Below the pieces are notes generated by a model. That model saw only the letters and a list, made by a program, of their open reading frames with translations, was not told the origin of the DNA and made no database searches. From Lamellibrachia columna (lineage: Eukaryota; Annelida; Polychaeta; Sabellida; Siboglinidae), in contig OY759261.1 of assembly GCA_963662155.1 (NCBI GenBank), forward strand, positions 63,367,917 to 63,431,916: 64,000 nucleotides of DNA, in the 5' to 3' direction. A program made the translations under genes and the position numbers. Below are positions 1-16,419 of this stretch, in pieces. Position 1 is the first letter of the stretch. Every line of letters begins with the position of its first letter.

Positions 1-3000
1 TCATTCATTACCAATGTACAGCAAAGTACACCTACTTGTACTCATTCATTACCAATATACAGCAAAGTACACATACTTGTACTCATTCATTACCAATGTA
101 CAGCAAAGTACACCTACTTGTACTCATTCATTACCAATGTACAGCAAAGTACACCTACTTGTACTCATTCATTACCAATGTACAGCAAAGTACACCTACT
201 TGTACTCATTCATTACCAATATACAGCAAAGTACACATACTTGTACTCATTCATTACCAATGTACAGCAAAGTACACCTACTTGTACTCATTCATTACCA
301 ATGTACAGCAAAGTACACCTACTTGTACTCATTCATTACCAATGTACAGCAAAGTACACCTACTTGTACTCATTCATTACCAATGTACAGCAAAGTACAC
401 CTACTTGTACTCATTCATTACCAATGTACAGCAAAGTACACCTACTTGTACTCATTCATTACCAATGTACAGCAAAGTACACCTACTCGTACTAATTCAT
501 TACCAATATACAGCAAAGTATACCTACTTGTACTCATTCATTACCAATGTACAGAAAAGTACTCCTACTTGCACTCATTCATTACCAATGTACAGCAAAG
601 TACACCTACTTGTACTCATTCATTACCAATGTACAGCAAAGTACACCTACTCGTACTCATTCATTACCAATGTACAGCAAAGTACACCTACTTGTACTCA
701 TTCATTACCAATGTACAGCAAAGTACTCCTACTTGCACTCATTCATTATCAATGTACAGCAAAGTACACCTACTTGTACTCATTCATTACCAATGTACAG
801 CAAAGTACACCTACTTGTACTCATTCATTACCAATATACAGCAAAGTACACCTACTTGTACTCATTCATTACCAATGTACAGCAAAGTACTCCTACTTGC
901 ACTCATTCATTACCAATATACAGCAAAGTACACCTACTTGTACTCATTCATTACCAATATACAGCAAAGTACACCTACTTGTACTCATTCATTACCAATG
1001 TACAGCAAAGTACACCTACTTGAACTCATTCATTACCAATATACAGCAAAGTACACCTACTTGTACTCATTCATTACCAATATACAGCAAAGTACACATA
1101 CTTGTACTCATTCATTACCAATGTACAGCAAAGTACACCTACTTGTACTCATTCATTACCAATGTACAGCAAAGTACACCTACTTGTACTCATTCATTAC
1201 CAATGTACAGCAAAGTACACCTACTTGTACTCATTCATTACCAATATACAGCAAAGTACACATACTTGTACTCATTCATTACCAATGTACAGCAAAGTAC
1301 ACCTACTTGTACTCATTCATTACCAATGTACAGCAAAGTACACCTACTCGTACTCATTCATTACCAATGTACAGCAAAGTACACCTACTTGTACTCATTC
1401 ATTACCAATGTACAGCAAAGTACTCCTACTTGCACTCATTCATTACCAATGTACAGCAAAGTACACCTACTTGTACTCATTCATTACCAATGTACAGCAA
1501 AGTACACCTACTTGTACTCATTCATTACCAATATACAGCAAAGTACACCTACTTGTACTCATTCATTACCAATGTACAGCAAAGTACACCTACTTGTATT
1601 CATTCATTACCAATGTACAGCAAAGTACACCTACTCGTACTCATTCATTACCAATGTACAGCAAAGTACACCTACTTGTACTCATTCATTACCAATGTAC
1701 AGCAAAGTACACCTACTCGTACTAATTCATTACCAATATACAGCAAAGTACACCTACTTGTACTCATTCATTACCAATGTACAGCAAAGTACTCCTACTT
1801 GCACTCATTCATTACCAATGTACAGCAAAGTACACCTACTTGTACTCATTCATTACCAATGTACAGCAAAGTACACCTACTCGTACTCATTCATTACCAA
1901 TGTACAGCAAAGTACACCTACTTGTACTCATTCATTACCAATGTACAGCAAAGTACTCCTACTTGCACTCATTCATTACCAATGTACAGCAAAGTACACC
2001 TACTTGTACTCATTCATTACCAATGTACAGCAAAGTACACCTACTTGTACTCATTCATTACCAATATACAGCAAAGTACACCTACTTGTACTCATTCATT
2101 ACCAATGTACAGCAAAGTACTCCTACTTGCACTCATTCATTACCAATGTACAGCAAAGTACACCTACTTGTACTCATTCATTACCAATGTACAGCAAAGT
2201 ACACCTACTTGTACTCATTCATTACCAATATACAGCAAAGTACACCTACTTGTACTCATTCATTACCAATGTACAGCAAAGTACTCCTACTTGCACTCAT
2301 TCATTACCAATGTACAGCAAAGTACACCTACTTGTACTCATTCATTACCAATGTACAGCAAAGTACACCTACTCGTACTCATTCATTACCAATGTACAGC
2401 AAAGTACACCTACGTGTACTCATTCATTACCAATGTACAGCAAAGTACTCCTACTTGCACTCATTCATTACCAATGTACAGCAAAGTACACCTACTTGTA
2501 CTCATTCATTACCAATGTACAGCAAAGTACACCTACTTGTACTCATTCATTACCAATGTACAGCAAAGTACACCTACTTGCACTCATTCATTACCAATAT
2601 ACAGCAAAGTACACCTACTTGTACTCACTCATTACCAATATACAGCAAAGTACACATACTTGTACTCATTCATTACCAATGTACAGCAAAGTACACCTAC
2701 TTGTACTCATTCATTACCAATGTACAGCAAAGTACACATACTTGTACTCATTCATTACCAATGTACAGCAAAGTACACCTACTTGTACTCATTCATTACC
2801 AATATACAGCAAAGTACACATACTTGTACTCATTCATTACCAATGTACAGCAAAGTACACCTACTTGTACTCATTCATTACCAATGTACAGCAAAGTACA
2901 CCTACTTGTACTCATTCATTACCAATGTACAGCAAAGTACACTTACTCGTACTAATTCATTACCAATATACAGCAAAGTACACCTACTTGTACTCATTCA

Positions 3001-6000
3001 TTACCAATGTACAGCAAAGTACTCCTACTTGCACTCATTCATTACCAATGTACAGCAAAGTACACCTACTTGTACTCATTCATTACCAATGTACAGCAAA
3101 GTACACCTACTCGTACTCATTCATTACCAATGTACAGCAAAGTACACCTACTTGTACTCATTCATTACCAATGTACAGCAAAGTACTCCTACTTGCACTC
3201 ATTCATTACCAATGTACAGCAAAGTACACCTACTTGTACTCATTCATTACCAATGTACAGCAAAGTACACCTACTTGTACTCATTCATTACCAATATACA
3301 GCAAAGTACACCTACTTGTACTCATTCATTACCAATATACAGCAAAGTACACCTACTTGTACTCATTCATTACCAATGTACAGCAAAGTACACCTACTTG
3401 CACTCATTCATTACCAATGTACAGCAAAGTACACCTACTTGTACTCATTCATTACCAATATACAGCAAAGTACACATACTTGTACTCATTCATTACCAAT
3501 GTACAGCAAAGTACACCTACTTGTACTCATTCATTACCAATGTACAGCAAAGTACACCTACTTGTACTCATTCATTACCAATGTACAGCAAAATACTCCT
3601 ACTTGCATTCATTCATTACCAATGTACAGCAAAGTACACCTACTTGTACTCATTCATTACCAATGTACAGCAAAGTACACCTACTTGTACTCATTCATTA
3701 CCAATATACAGCAAAGTACACATACTTGTACTCATTCATTACCAATGTACAGCAAAGTACACCTACTTGTACTCATTCATTACCAATGTACAGCAAAGTA
3801 CACCTACTTGTACTCATTCATTACCAATGTACAGCAAAGTACACCTACTTGTACTCATTCATTACCAATATACAGCAAAGTACACATACTTGTACTCATT
3901 CATTACCAATGTACAGCAAAGTACACCTACTTGTACTCATTCATTACCAATGTACAGCAAAGTACACCTACTTGTACTCATTCATTACCAATGTACAGCA
4001 AAGTACACCTACTTGTACTCATTCATTACCAATGTACAGCAAAGTACACCTACTCGTACTAATTCATTACCAATATACAGCAAAGTATACCTACTTGTAC
4101 TCATTCATTACCAATGTACAGAAAAGTACTCCTACTTGCACTCATTCATTACCAATGTACAGCAAAGTACACCTACTTGTACTCATTCATTACCAATGTA
4201 CAGCAAAGTACACCTACTCGTACTCATTCATTACCAATGTACAGCAAAGTACACCTACTTGTACTCATTCATTACCAATGTACAGCAAAGTACTCCTACT
4301 TGCACTCATTCATTACCAATGTACAGCAAAGTACACCTACTTGTACTCATTCATTACCAATGTACAGCAAAGTACACCTACTTGTACTCATTCATTACCA
4401 ATATACAGCAAAGTACACCTACTTGTACTCATTCATTACCAATGTACAGCAAAGTACTCCTACTTGCACTCATTCATTACCAATATACAGCAAAGTACAC
4501 CTACTTGTACTCATTCATTACCAATATACAGCAAAGTACACCTACTTGTACTCATTCATTACCAATGTACAGCAAAGTACACCTACTTGAACTCATTCAT
4601 TACCAATATACAGCAAAGTACACCTACTTGTACTCATTCATTACCAATATACAGCAAAGTACACATACTTGTACTCATTCATTACCAATGTACAGCAAAG
4701 TACACCTACTTGTACTCATTCATTACCAATGTACAGCAAAGTACACCTACTTGTACTCATTCATTACCAATGTACAGCAAAGTACACCTACTTGTACTCA
4801 TTCATTACCAATATACAGCAAAGTACACATACTTGTACTCATTCATTACCAATGTACAGCAAAGTACACCTACTTGTACTCATTCATTACCAATGTACAG
4901 CAAAGTACACCTACTTGTACTCATTCATTACCAATGTACAGCAAAGTACACCTACTTGTACTCATTCATTACCAATGTACAGCAAAGTACACCTACTCGT
5001 ACTAATTCATTACCAATATACAGCAAAGTATACCTACTTGTACTCATTCATTACCAATGTACAGCAAAGTACTCCTACTTGCACTCATTCATTACCAATG
5101 TACAGCAAAGTACACCTACTTGTACTCATTCATTACCAATGTACAGCAAAGTACACCTACTCGTACTCATTCATTACCAATGTACAGCAAAGTACACCTA
5201 CTTGTACTCATTCATTACCAATGTACAGCAAAGTACTCCTACTTGCACTCATTCATTACCAATGTACAGCAAAGTACACCTACTTGTACTCATTCATTAC
5301 CAATGTACAGCAAAGTACACCTACTTGTACTCATTCATTACCAATATACAGCAAAGTACACCTACTTGTACTCATTCATTACCAATGTACAGCAAAGTAC
5401 TCCTACTTGCACTCATTCATTACCAATGTACAGCAAAGTACACCTACTTGTACTCATTCATTACCAATGTACAGCAAAGTACTCCTACTTGCACTCATTC
5501 ATTACCAATGTACAGCAAAGTACACCTACTTGTACTCATTCATTACCAATGTACAGCAAAGTACACCTACTTGTACTCATTCATTACCAATATACAGCAA
5601 AGTACACCTACTTGTACTCATTCATTACCAATATACAGCAAAGTACACCTACTTGTACTCATTCATTACCAATGTACAGCAAAGTACACCTACTTGCACT
5701 CATTCATTACCAATATACAGCAAAGTACACCTACTTGTACTCATTCATTACCAATATACAGCAAAGTACACATACTTGTACTCATTCATTACCAATGTAC
5801 AGCAAAGTACACCTACTTGTACTCATTCATTACCAATGTACAGCAAAGTACACCTACTTGTACTCATTCATTACCAATGTACAGCAAAGTACACCTACTT
5901 GTACTCATTCATTACCAATATACAGCAAAGTACACATACTTGTACTCATTCATTACCAATGTACAGCAAAGTACACCTACTTGTACTCATTCATTACCAA

Positions 6001-9000
6001 TATACAGCAAAGTACACCTACTTGTACTCATTCATTACCAATGTACAACAAAATACACCTACTCGTACTAATTCATTACCAATGTACAGCAAAATACTCC
6101 TACTTGCATTCATTCATTACCAATGTACAGCAAAGTACACCTACTTGTACTCATTCATTACCAATGTACAGCAAAGTACACCTACTTGTACTCATTCATT
6201 ACCAATGTACAGCAAAATACTCCTACTTGCATTCATTCATTACCAATGTACAGCAAAGTACACCTACTTGTACTCATTCATTACCAATGTACAGCAAAGT
6301 ACACCTACTTGTACTCATTCATTACCAATATACAGCAAAGTACACATACTTGTACTCATTCATTACCAATGTACAGCAAAGTACACCTACTTGTACTCAT
6401 TCATTACCAATGTACAGCAAAGTACACCTACTTGTACTCATTCATTACCAATGTACAGCAAAGTACACCTACTTGTACTCATTCATTACCAATATACAGC
6501 AAAGTACACATACTTGTACTCATTCATTACCAATGTACAGCAAAGTACACCTACTTGTACTCATTCATTACCAATGTACAGCAAAGTACACCTACTTGTA
6601 CTCATTCATTACCAATGTACAGCAAAGTACACCTACTTGTACTCATTCATTACCAATGTACAGCAATGTACACCTACTCGTACTAATTCATTACCAATAT
6701 ACAGCAAAGTATACCTACTTGTACTCATTCATTACCAATGTACAGAAAAGTACTCCTACTTGCACTCATTCATTACCAATGTACAGCAAAGTACACCTAC
6801 TTGTACTCATTCATTACCAATGTACAGCAAAGTACACCTACTCGTACTCATTCATTACCAATGTACAGCAAAGTACACCTACTTGTACTCATTCATTACC
6901 AATGTACAGCAAAGTACTCCTACTTGCACTCATTCATTACCAATGTACAGCAAAGTACACCTACTTGTACTCATTCATTACCAATGTACAGCAAAGTACA
7001 CCTACTTGTACTCATTCATTACCAATATACAGCAAAGTACACCTACTTGTACTCATTCATTACCAATGTACAGCAAAGTACTCCTACTTGCACTCATTCA
7101 TTACCAATATACAGCAAAGTACACCTACTTGTACTCATTCATTACCAATATACAGCAAAGTACACCTACTTGTACTCATTCATTACCAATGTACAGCAAA
7201 GTACACCTACTTGAACTCATTCATTACCAATATACAGCAAAGTACACCTACTTGTACTCATTCATTACCAATATACAGCAAAGTACACATACTTGTACTC
7301 ATTCATTACCAATGTACAGCAAAGTACACCTACTTGTACTCATTCATTACCAATGTACAGCAAAGTACACCTACTTGTACTCATTCATTACCAATGTACA
7401 GCAAAGTACACCTACTTGTACTCATTTATTACCAATATACAGCAAAGTACACATACTTGTACTCATTCATTACCAATGTACAGCAAAGTACACCTACTTG
7501 TACTCATTCATTACCAATGTACAGCAAAGTACACCTACTTGTACTCATTCATTACCAATGTACAGCAAAGTACACCTACTTGTACTCATTCATTACCAAT
7601 GTACAGCAAAGTACACCTACTCGTACTAATTCATTACCAATATACAGCAAAGTATACCTACTTGTACTCATTCATTACCAATGTACAGCAAAGTACTCCT
7701 ACTTGCACTCATTCATTACCAATGTACAGCAAAGTACACCTACTTGTACTCATTCATTACCAATGTACAGCAAAGTACACCTACTCGTACTCATTCATTA
7801 CCAATGTACAGCAAAGTACACCTACTTGTACTCATTCATTACCAATGTACAGCAAAGTACTCCTACTTGCACTCATTCATTACCAATGTACAGCAAAGTA
7901 CACCTACTTGTACTCATTCATTACCAATGTACAGCAAAGTACACCTACTTGTACTCATTCATTACCAATATACAGCAAAGTACACCTACTTGTACTCATT
8001 CATTACCAATGTACAGCAAAGTACTCCTACTTGCACTCATTCATTACCAATGTACAGCAAAGTACACCTACTTGTACTCATTCATTACCAATGTACAGCA
8101 AAGTACTCCTACTTGCACTCATTCATTACCAATGTACAGCAAAGTACACCTACTTGTACTCATTCATTACCAATGTACAGCAAAGTACACCTACTTGTAC
8201 TCATTCATTACCAATATACAGCAAAGTACACCTACTTGTACTCATTCATTACCAATATACAGCAAAGTACACCTACTTGTACTCATTCATTACCAATGTA
8301 CAGCAAAGTACACCTACTTGCACTCATTCATTACCAATATACAGCAAAGTACACCTACTTGTACTCATTCATTACCAATATACAGCAAAGTACACATACT
8401 TGTACTCATTCATTACCAATGTACAGCAAAGTACACCTACTTGTACTCATTCATTACCAATGTACAGCAAAGTACACCTACTTGTACTCATTCATTACCA
8501 ATGTACAGCAAAGTACACCTACTTGTACTCATTCATTACCAATATACAGCAAAGTACACATACTTGTACTCATTCATTACCAATGTACAGCAAAGTACAC
8601 CTACTTGTACTCATTCATTACCAATATACAGCAAAGTACACCTACTTGTACTCATTCATTACCAATGTACAACAAAATACACCTACTCGTACTAATTCAT
8701 TACCAATATACAGCAAAGTATACCTACTTGTACTCATTCATTACCAATGTACAGCAAAGTACTCCTACTTGCACTCATTCGTTACCAATGTACAGCAAAG
8801 TACACCTACTTGTACTCATTCATTACCAATGTACAGCAAAGTACACCTACTCGTACTCATTCATTACCAATGTACAGCAAAGTACACCTACTTGTACTCA
8901 TTCATTACCAATGTACAGCAAAGTACTCCTACTTGCACTCATTCATTACCAATGTACAGCAAAGTACACCTACTTGCACTCATTCATTACCAATATACAG

Positions 9001-9613
9001 CAAAGTACACCTACTTGTACTCATTCATTACCAATATACAGCAAAGTACACATACTTGTACTCATTCATTACCAATGTACAGCAAAGTACACCTACTTGT
9101 ACTCATTCATTACCAATATACAGCAAAGTACACATACTTGTACTCATTCATTACCAATGTACAGCAAAGTACACCTACTTGTACTCATTCATTACCAATG
9201 TACAGCAAAGTACACCTACTTGTACTCATTCATTACCAATGTACAGCAAAGTACACCTACTTGTACTCATTCATTACCAATGTACAGCAAAGTACACCTA
9301 CTTGTACTCATTCATTACCAATATACAGCAAAGTACACATACTTGTACTCATTCATTACCAATGTACAGCAAAGTACACCTACTTGTACTCATTCATTAC
9401 CAATGTACAGCAAAGTGCACCTACTTGTACTCATTCGTTACCAATGTACAGCAAAGTACTCCTACTTGCACTCATTCATTACCAATGTACAGCAAAGTAC
9501 ACCTACTTGTACTCATTCATTACCAATGTACAGCAAAGTACACCTACTAGTACTCATTCATTACCAATGTACAGCAAAGTACTCCTACTCGTACTCATTC
9601 ATTACCAATATAC
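1..9613 (+). repeat. 41-bp satellite array (about 234 monomers, open to the left)
   Basis: The sequence repeats with a period of exactly 41 bp from base 1 to about 9613. Each monomer has an AGCAAAGTAC block, an 8-base variable block (most often ACCTACTT, also TCCTACTT or ACATACTT), GTACTCATTCATT, and ACCAATGTAC or ACCAATATAC. It carries three GTAC tetramers. The AGCAAAG block starts at 20 and last at 9573, exactly 233 periods apart, and every marker interval I measured is a multiple of 41, so there is no net indel. All three plus-strand frames stay open for hundreds of codons because the monomer lacks plus-strand stops; this is not coding. Stops arise only in monomers where CTCAT became CTAAT (stop codons ending at 495, 1725, 2955, 4062, 5005, 6071, 6686, 7629, 8695). 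Higher-order copies are visible at offsets of 64 and 87 monomers. The array begins outside the window. Confidence 0.97.
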
Positions 9614-9800
9614 ATTAAAATGTATTCGGGCCTAGTTCTGATCAGAATAACCACAGGGTGGGTGGAATCGGATAAATCGGTTGCTATCAGAATTACTCAT
9701 GTGGAAACTTAAAACTGACACGCACTAACTGTTTCACACGAGTGCTCGGAGACCTACCACCTGCATAGTGGCGTCAAGAAGTAGAAACAATGTACGCTCC
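9614..9800 (+). repeat. Satellite-to-flank junction: MITE terminus plus flanking repeat
   Basis: The last monomer runs into AAAATGTATTCGGGCC, then a GGAATCGG-containing stretch, then a block containing CGCACTAACTGTTTCACACG and TCAAGAAGTAGAAAC. Read as the reverse complement, the same order is found at about 47365-47760: MITE end, GGAATCGG repeat, CGCACTAACTGTTTCACACG, TCAAGAAGTAGAA. This anchors the satellite at the left-arm equivalent of the 47.7-kb MITE. Relative to the right arm, about 100 bp of the GGAATCGG segment is missing here. Confidence 0.85.
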
Positions 9801-10555
<755 letters not shown>

Positions 10556-10559
10556 CATA

Positions 10560-11185
10560 CTATTCTAGGTAAAACAAAATTATTTAGGAATAACAATAAG
10601 TGCTGATATAAAAGTTTTCGATCAGTGTATTATTGCTGCTTCAAATGGTAAACACATTACTGGGTTGAATAGAAGAAACATAACATATAAAGAAAAAAGA
10701 TAATTATACCTCTATATCAACAAGCGTGTGTACCATATCGCAAGAAGGATATATATACGTTTGAACGCATACAGAGGATAGCAACTAAAATTATTCAAAA
10801 ACTAAAAAACCTTAGTTATGAAGAACGCCTGAAGGAATGTGGTTTAACATAAAAGGAGATTAAGAGGAGGTCAGATTGAAGGTTTTAAGATATTGAATGG
10901 ATATGAAAATATTGATAGAAATATGTTTTTCACACTAAAGAAAGATAGTAGAACTAGAAGACATAAGGTAAAATTAATACAGGATCAGTGTACAATGGAT
11001 ATTAGTAAGTACTCGTTCCCACAAATGACAATACATTAATAGAACAAATTGTTTCCGGATTGTGTAACTGCTACCAGCGTGAATATGTTAACAAATTAGG
11101 TTGGCACATATCTCAAGAGGGCGGGTTTCACGTGGATGAACATTGTTGGTCTCTCGATAACTTTTGATTATTTTGTGCGTCCCTG
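10560..11185 (+). pseudogene. CR1-like LINE reverse transcriptase C-terminal remnant
   Basis: The plus strand encodes, with several stops and frame changes, the C-terminal region shared by the LINE copies in this window: a DLGIT-type motif, a segment matching LERIQRRATK, GFKILNGYENIDRNMF, then NKLFPDCVTATSVN and a final RAGFT. It is the left-arm counterpart of the minus-strand fragment at 46905-47350, so the LINE was in place before the inverted duplication. It has no coding capacity left. Confidence 0.8.
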
Positions 11186-11400
11186 TTCACGATTATGCTT
11201 AATGCTTCTGTTTTGTTGCGCCTCTGAGCTCATGTTCCTGGGATACAGGCACCATAGAAGTTAATTAATTATTATTCTAATTTCGGCTTTAATATCGTCA
11301 ACGTCGTCGACAGATTGGTCGGTTGAGCAGTAGTCGGTTGACTGGACGCGTGATGACCTCAATATTATGTGTTGCAAAAAATAGCATGTAATTCGTTATT
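11186..11400 (+). repeat. L2-like LINE 3' tail and attached dispersed repeat
   Basis: The segment from TGCGTCCCTGTTCACGATTA through TTGCGCCTCTGAGCTCATG to the ATTAATTATTATT run is the reverse complement of 46770-46875 and of 50690-50780, where it lies just 3' of an L2-like reverse transcriptase. The following block (GTCAACGTCGTCGAC, then a stretch ending ACGCGTGATGACCTCAAT) recurs inverted at 46680-46770 and at 24585-24690. Confidence 0.7.
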
Positions 11401-12499
11401 ATTGGGAGAAATAATTTCATGAAATTAGTTTAATAGAAGTCTTTGCTCATATTGCCTATACATAGAATTAATATTAATGTTAGGATAATTAGCAGCGGCG
11501 TTGATTGTCATTCGTCTTTGTCCCCGCTCAAACTTCCCCGGTCTTCGCCACTATGACGAAGTTATCGACACGACTGCAGCCTCTATCAGCGGGCGCCTTT
11601 GCCACTTCGTCAACCAACCGACAGTACAACTCGTCGAGAATCTTCTTTCGCTCTTCGACGTTTCTCTGATTTGAAAGACCGGTCGCAAATATGCGATTGC
11701 TCCAAGCGCGTATAGATTGCACAAAAGAGACTGCATGGGTTCTTGCAGTTGCAGAGTCGTCTACATTATGAAAAAGAAGTATATAACAAAACCTTATCAT
11801 CAAATGCACATACATATATTGTATTGCCAACAGAACAGCTGGCATACAGCGCAGTCTGGGAATATGATTCTGATGTATGGAAAGGTTATGTGAATAATAT
11901 GAGAAAAAAGAACAACATGGATGCCATGCTAACAATTTATATTGCATTGTAAGTTTGAGAGGCAAGTAACTCTCAATTTCCCTCAACTGATATTGGAATG
12001 TCAGAAAGAGCGACACCCTCGCACCATATCTCTTTGTCATAGTTATCGACTTTGCTATAAGAACTTCCATTGATGAACAGGCTTAAGAACTGCTACAAAG
12101 AATTGAGACTTCGGTGGGCAAAGTCGGATTGAAGAGTAATGCCGGGAAAACCAAATATATAACCATCAATCATGAACAAGCAAATAAATCAAGACAAATG
12201 AGGGATCAGACTTTGCAGAGATAAACGATTCCAAATGGAAATTTCAACAAAGGACTATTATTTTGCCGTCAGAAAAGTGTCAATAGGTTACAATTGGTAA
12301 GATAGATGTATGAATTGTCTCACCATGTTTGGTGGCCATCAACCAACGTTCTCGCCATAAGCATTTGATTCTTTTCGTTTCCAGAGCAACTAGTTGAAGC
12401 CCAGATTTCGTCACGCGAGATGTTTTGTCGTGGAAGGGGCAGAAAGAAATCCAGCTGAATGTCTATAGCTAGACGCAGTCGTTGCGAGAAATTCCTCCT

Positions 12500-14145
<1,646 letters not shown>

Positions 14146-14149
14146 TCAT

Positions 14150-14645
14150 CTTCTTAATTTTTTTTTGCTATCATTTCAGGAGTTACAAATAACTACCCTA
14201 AATGATCTGATTTGTCGCCCTCAAATTTAGCAATTGCAACAGGAAGTGAGCTGATATCTTCTGTGGTAAGAACTGAGCTGGTGATGTTTTAACAAGATTG
14301 TCATCCAATGCAAAGACCCAGATGACAGGTGGACAAGGAAGCCATTGGCTTATCAAAAGTCCAAGATTTTTAATATATGTGTAATCCGCCCTATTATTTT
14401 TAATCTGTAGATAATTTGTTTCATTCATTGATTGTCCTCTGTGAGAACGAATATTTCGTGATACCCAGTCTACACTGATACTTTACTAAAGTTACCTCGT
14501 GTCCTCTGCTTTTGTTATCTTTCTTGAATGGGAATTTTTTTTTTCGATCAATATGTTTATACCCAATTAATATCTTAAAAACTTCAATTTGACCGCCTTG
14601 TCTCTAGGGTTGTTAAACCACATTCTTTCAGTCGTTCAGTGGTTG
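14150..14645 (-). pseudogene. Second LINE fragment (3' end) joined to RT-linker sequence
   Basis: In reverse complement this matches 23160-23560. LINE linker text (around GAAGTGAGCTGATATCTTCT) is joined to a LINE 3' end with the TTAACAAGATTGTCATCC tail, followed by the ACCACATTCTTTCAGTCGTTC segment. The same chimeric junction occurs in the spacer copy at about 23.5 kb, so the two share ancestry. No open reading frame of note. Confidence 0.65.
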
Positions 14646-15420
14646 GTACATTAAGAAAATGCCGCCGATACCACGAGGGTGGGGATATTACCATAAGCTC
14701 TTGTAGTGGTTGTCATTTTTTCCTGTGCAAGGCCGGACAACTCGGCCAGTTGTGACATAAAAGGGTATGAATTCATCCGAACCAGTTGACGTGACGAATG
14801 TCTTCCAATCAATAAATGTGTGATTGCTATACTGAGTTTGAGTGGTACGTTGAAGTATATGTGTGATTGTTATGCTGAGTATGTGTGGTGCGTTGAAATA
14901 TATGATGTATCTTGGATTGTAAAATGACAAAATCATAATATATTTAAATCATTTCTAGCTCGTAACTGATCAATTGCTGACTCACGACATCACAAAAAGG
15001 TGCCCCACGTATATACCGAGTGAAAATGGGGACCAACTTAATGCGTTCGGATTTGTCATGCAGACTGTGGTGTATTATGTCAGGTGTAATTGGGAGGTAT
15101 CTATGTGGCTTATCATTTCTGCGGTAATTGTGTGGAGATGCGGAATGAAGATGTATTCGTAGCAGAAATCAGACAATTATCTTTGTTTATTTGTAACTGA
15201 TACGATTCTACAATATTTACCTTACAACTAGGCATCGAGAACTAAGACAACTCTCTTCCCATAAAGCAACTATTATTATAAATATATCTAAAGTCAGTAA
15301 CACAATTCGTTCGCCATCTTTGCGTAGTGTCCCCGCCTGTCGCCAGACGGCCACAGTGTCATTGGGAAACGTCAGACGGCATCACAATGGAGGCCCCACG
15401 GCATGGATCATGACCTCGTC
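14646..15420. repeat. Three-copy intron-6 segment, copy in left arm
   Basis: This block is the reverse complement of 43255-44720 in part, and its half 14646-15165 also matches 22670-23180. Shared markers are GGTATGAATTCATCCGAACC, CTCACGACATCACAAAAAGG, AATGGGGACCAACTTAATGC and GAAACGTCAGACGGCATCAC. Small open frames are not conserved between the three copies, so I treat it as non-coding intron and repeat sequence. Confidence 0.75.
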
Positions 15421-16419
15421 ATTCCGCGTCACCACTGTTACCGCAGGAATGATAAGCCATGTAGATATTTCTCAATGACACATCCCCACAACTGCATAAT
15501 AGTCAAATTATATTTATGTTATACAGCTGTCAGGATAAGTCAGTGCTTCGATGGGATAAATAACGTTAAGCTATTTACCTCCGATATAATGTGTTCCTGT
15601 GCCATCTCTCTCCATATATCCGTCATAGCTCTGAGCACACACCATTCGCCAGTAGTCTTGTTGCAGGGGCAAAACATTTCGTCTAATGTATCTATCACCA
15701 GTCGACCGCCTTGCAAATAAATAAATACCGATGACAATGAACACTGCACAAATAACAAATTTATTGTAATTTCTCTGACTTCCTCTGTCATTCTAATTAC
15801 ATCTTTCATTTCCTCCAAACATATAGTAAATCACCAGATATATCCAGCAATACATCACTGAAAATGCACACAATCCAATCAGCAAAGTCATTTTTGTAAA
15901 TACTATGACTTCTAACAGCATTCCACTTCCTCCAAATAGATAACACATCGTACGCAAGAATCTATCTGTTATAACAATAATCAACTTACTTGAAGTTTCA
16001 TCAGCTTAATACCCGTGAATAATATATGGTGAGTATTGGCTAGTTTCCCGACCAAACGCAATATGGTAGCCTATAGCAAATTACTCGCACATGGGTTAAG
16101 GATAAAACTAATGCCAAAGTGAATTAGCTTTGTTGGACGTCAAACGTTGCAACCATACCAGGTATAAGTTCCTTGGCTCTGTGGAGCAAGAACATTTCCC
16201 AATCTGAGACGGCTCGCGTTTCGTACTCGCGCCGTTCGAGAGAACCAGCTGCAAAATGCTCGGAAAACACCTCTTGTGACGTCACATTTAGGCTGGAAAT
16301 TTATTTATGTATTATTACATGGAAATGTGCTGCGCAAATTAACTTACAAAACGACTTATGGTTCACGTAAGTCTTTATTACGGCGCATCATTGTGTTGGC
16401 TAGATTGAGCTCGCATGTA

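Noticed and set aside
1..9613. CRISPR array
   Set aside because: The units are contiguous 41-bp near-identical monomers with no unique spacers, in an animal genome with neighbouring introns.
14..9635. Giant plus-strand open frames (up to about 2011 codons) of a 41-residue repeat
   Set aside because: They arise because the 41-bp monomer has no plus-strand stop in any frame and 41 is not a multiple of 3. All three frames are open alike, with no start context, splice context or coding bias.
14688..14936. Conserved small protein (82 codons, minus), also seen as a 64-codon frame at 22905
   Set aside because: The third copy (44.5 kb) breaks the frame, and all three lie in the repeated intron-6 segment next to LINE ends.
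15793..15984. Hydrophobic small membrane protein on the minus strand
   Set aside because: It lies within intron 5 of methyltransferase copy A, and the equivalent frame in copy B (42704-42901, plus) does not keep the same reading.
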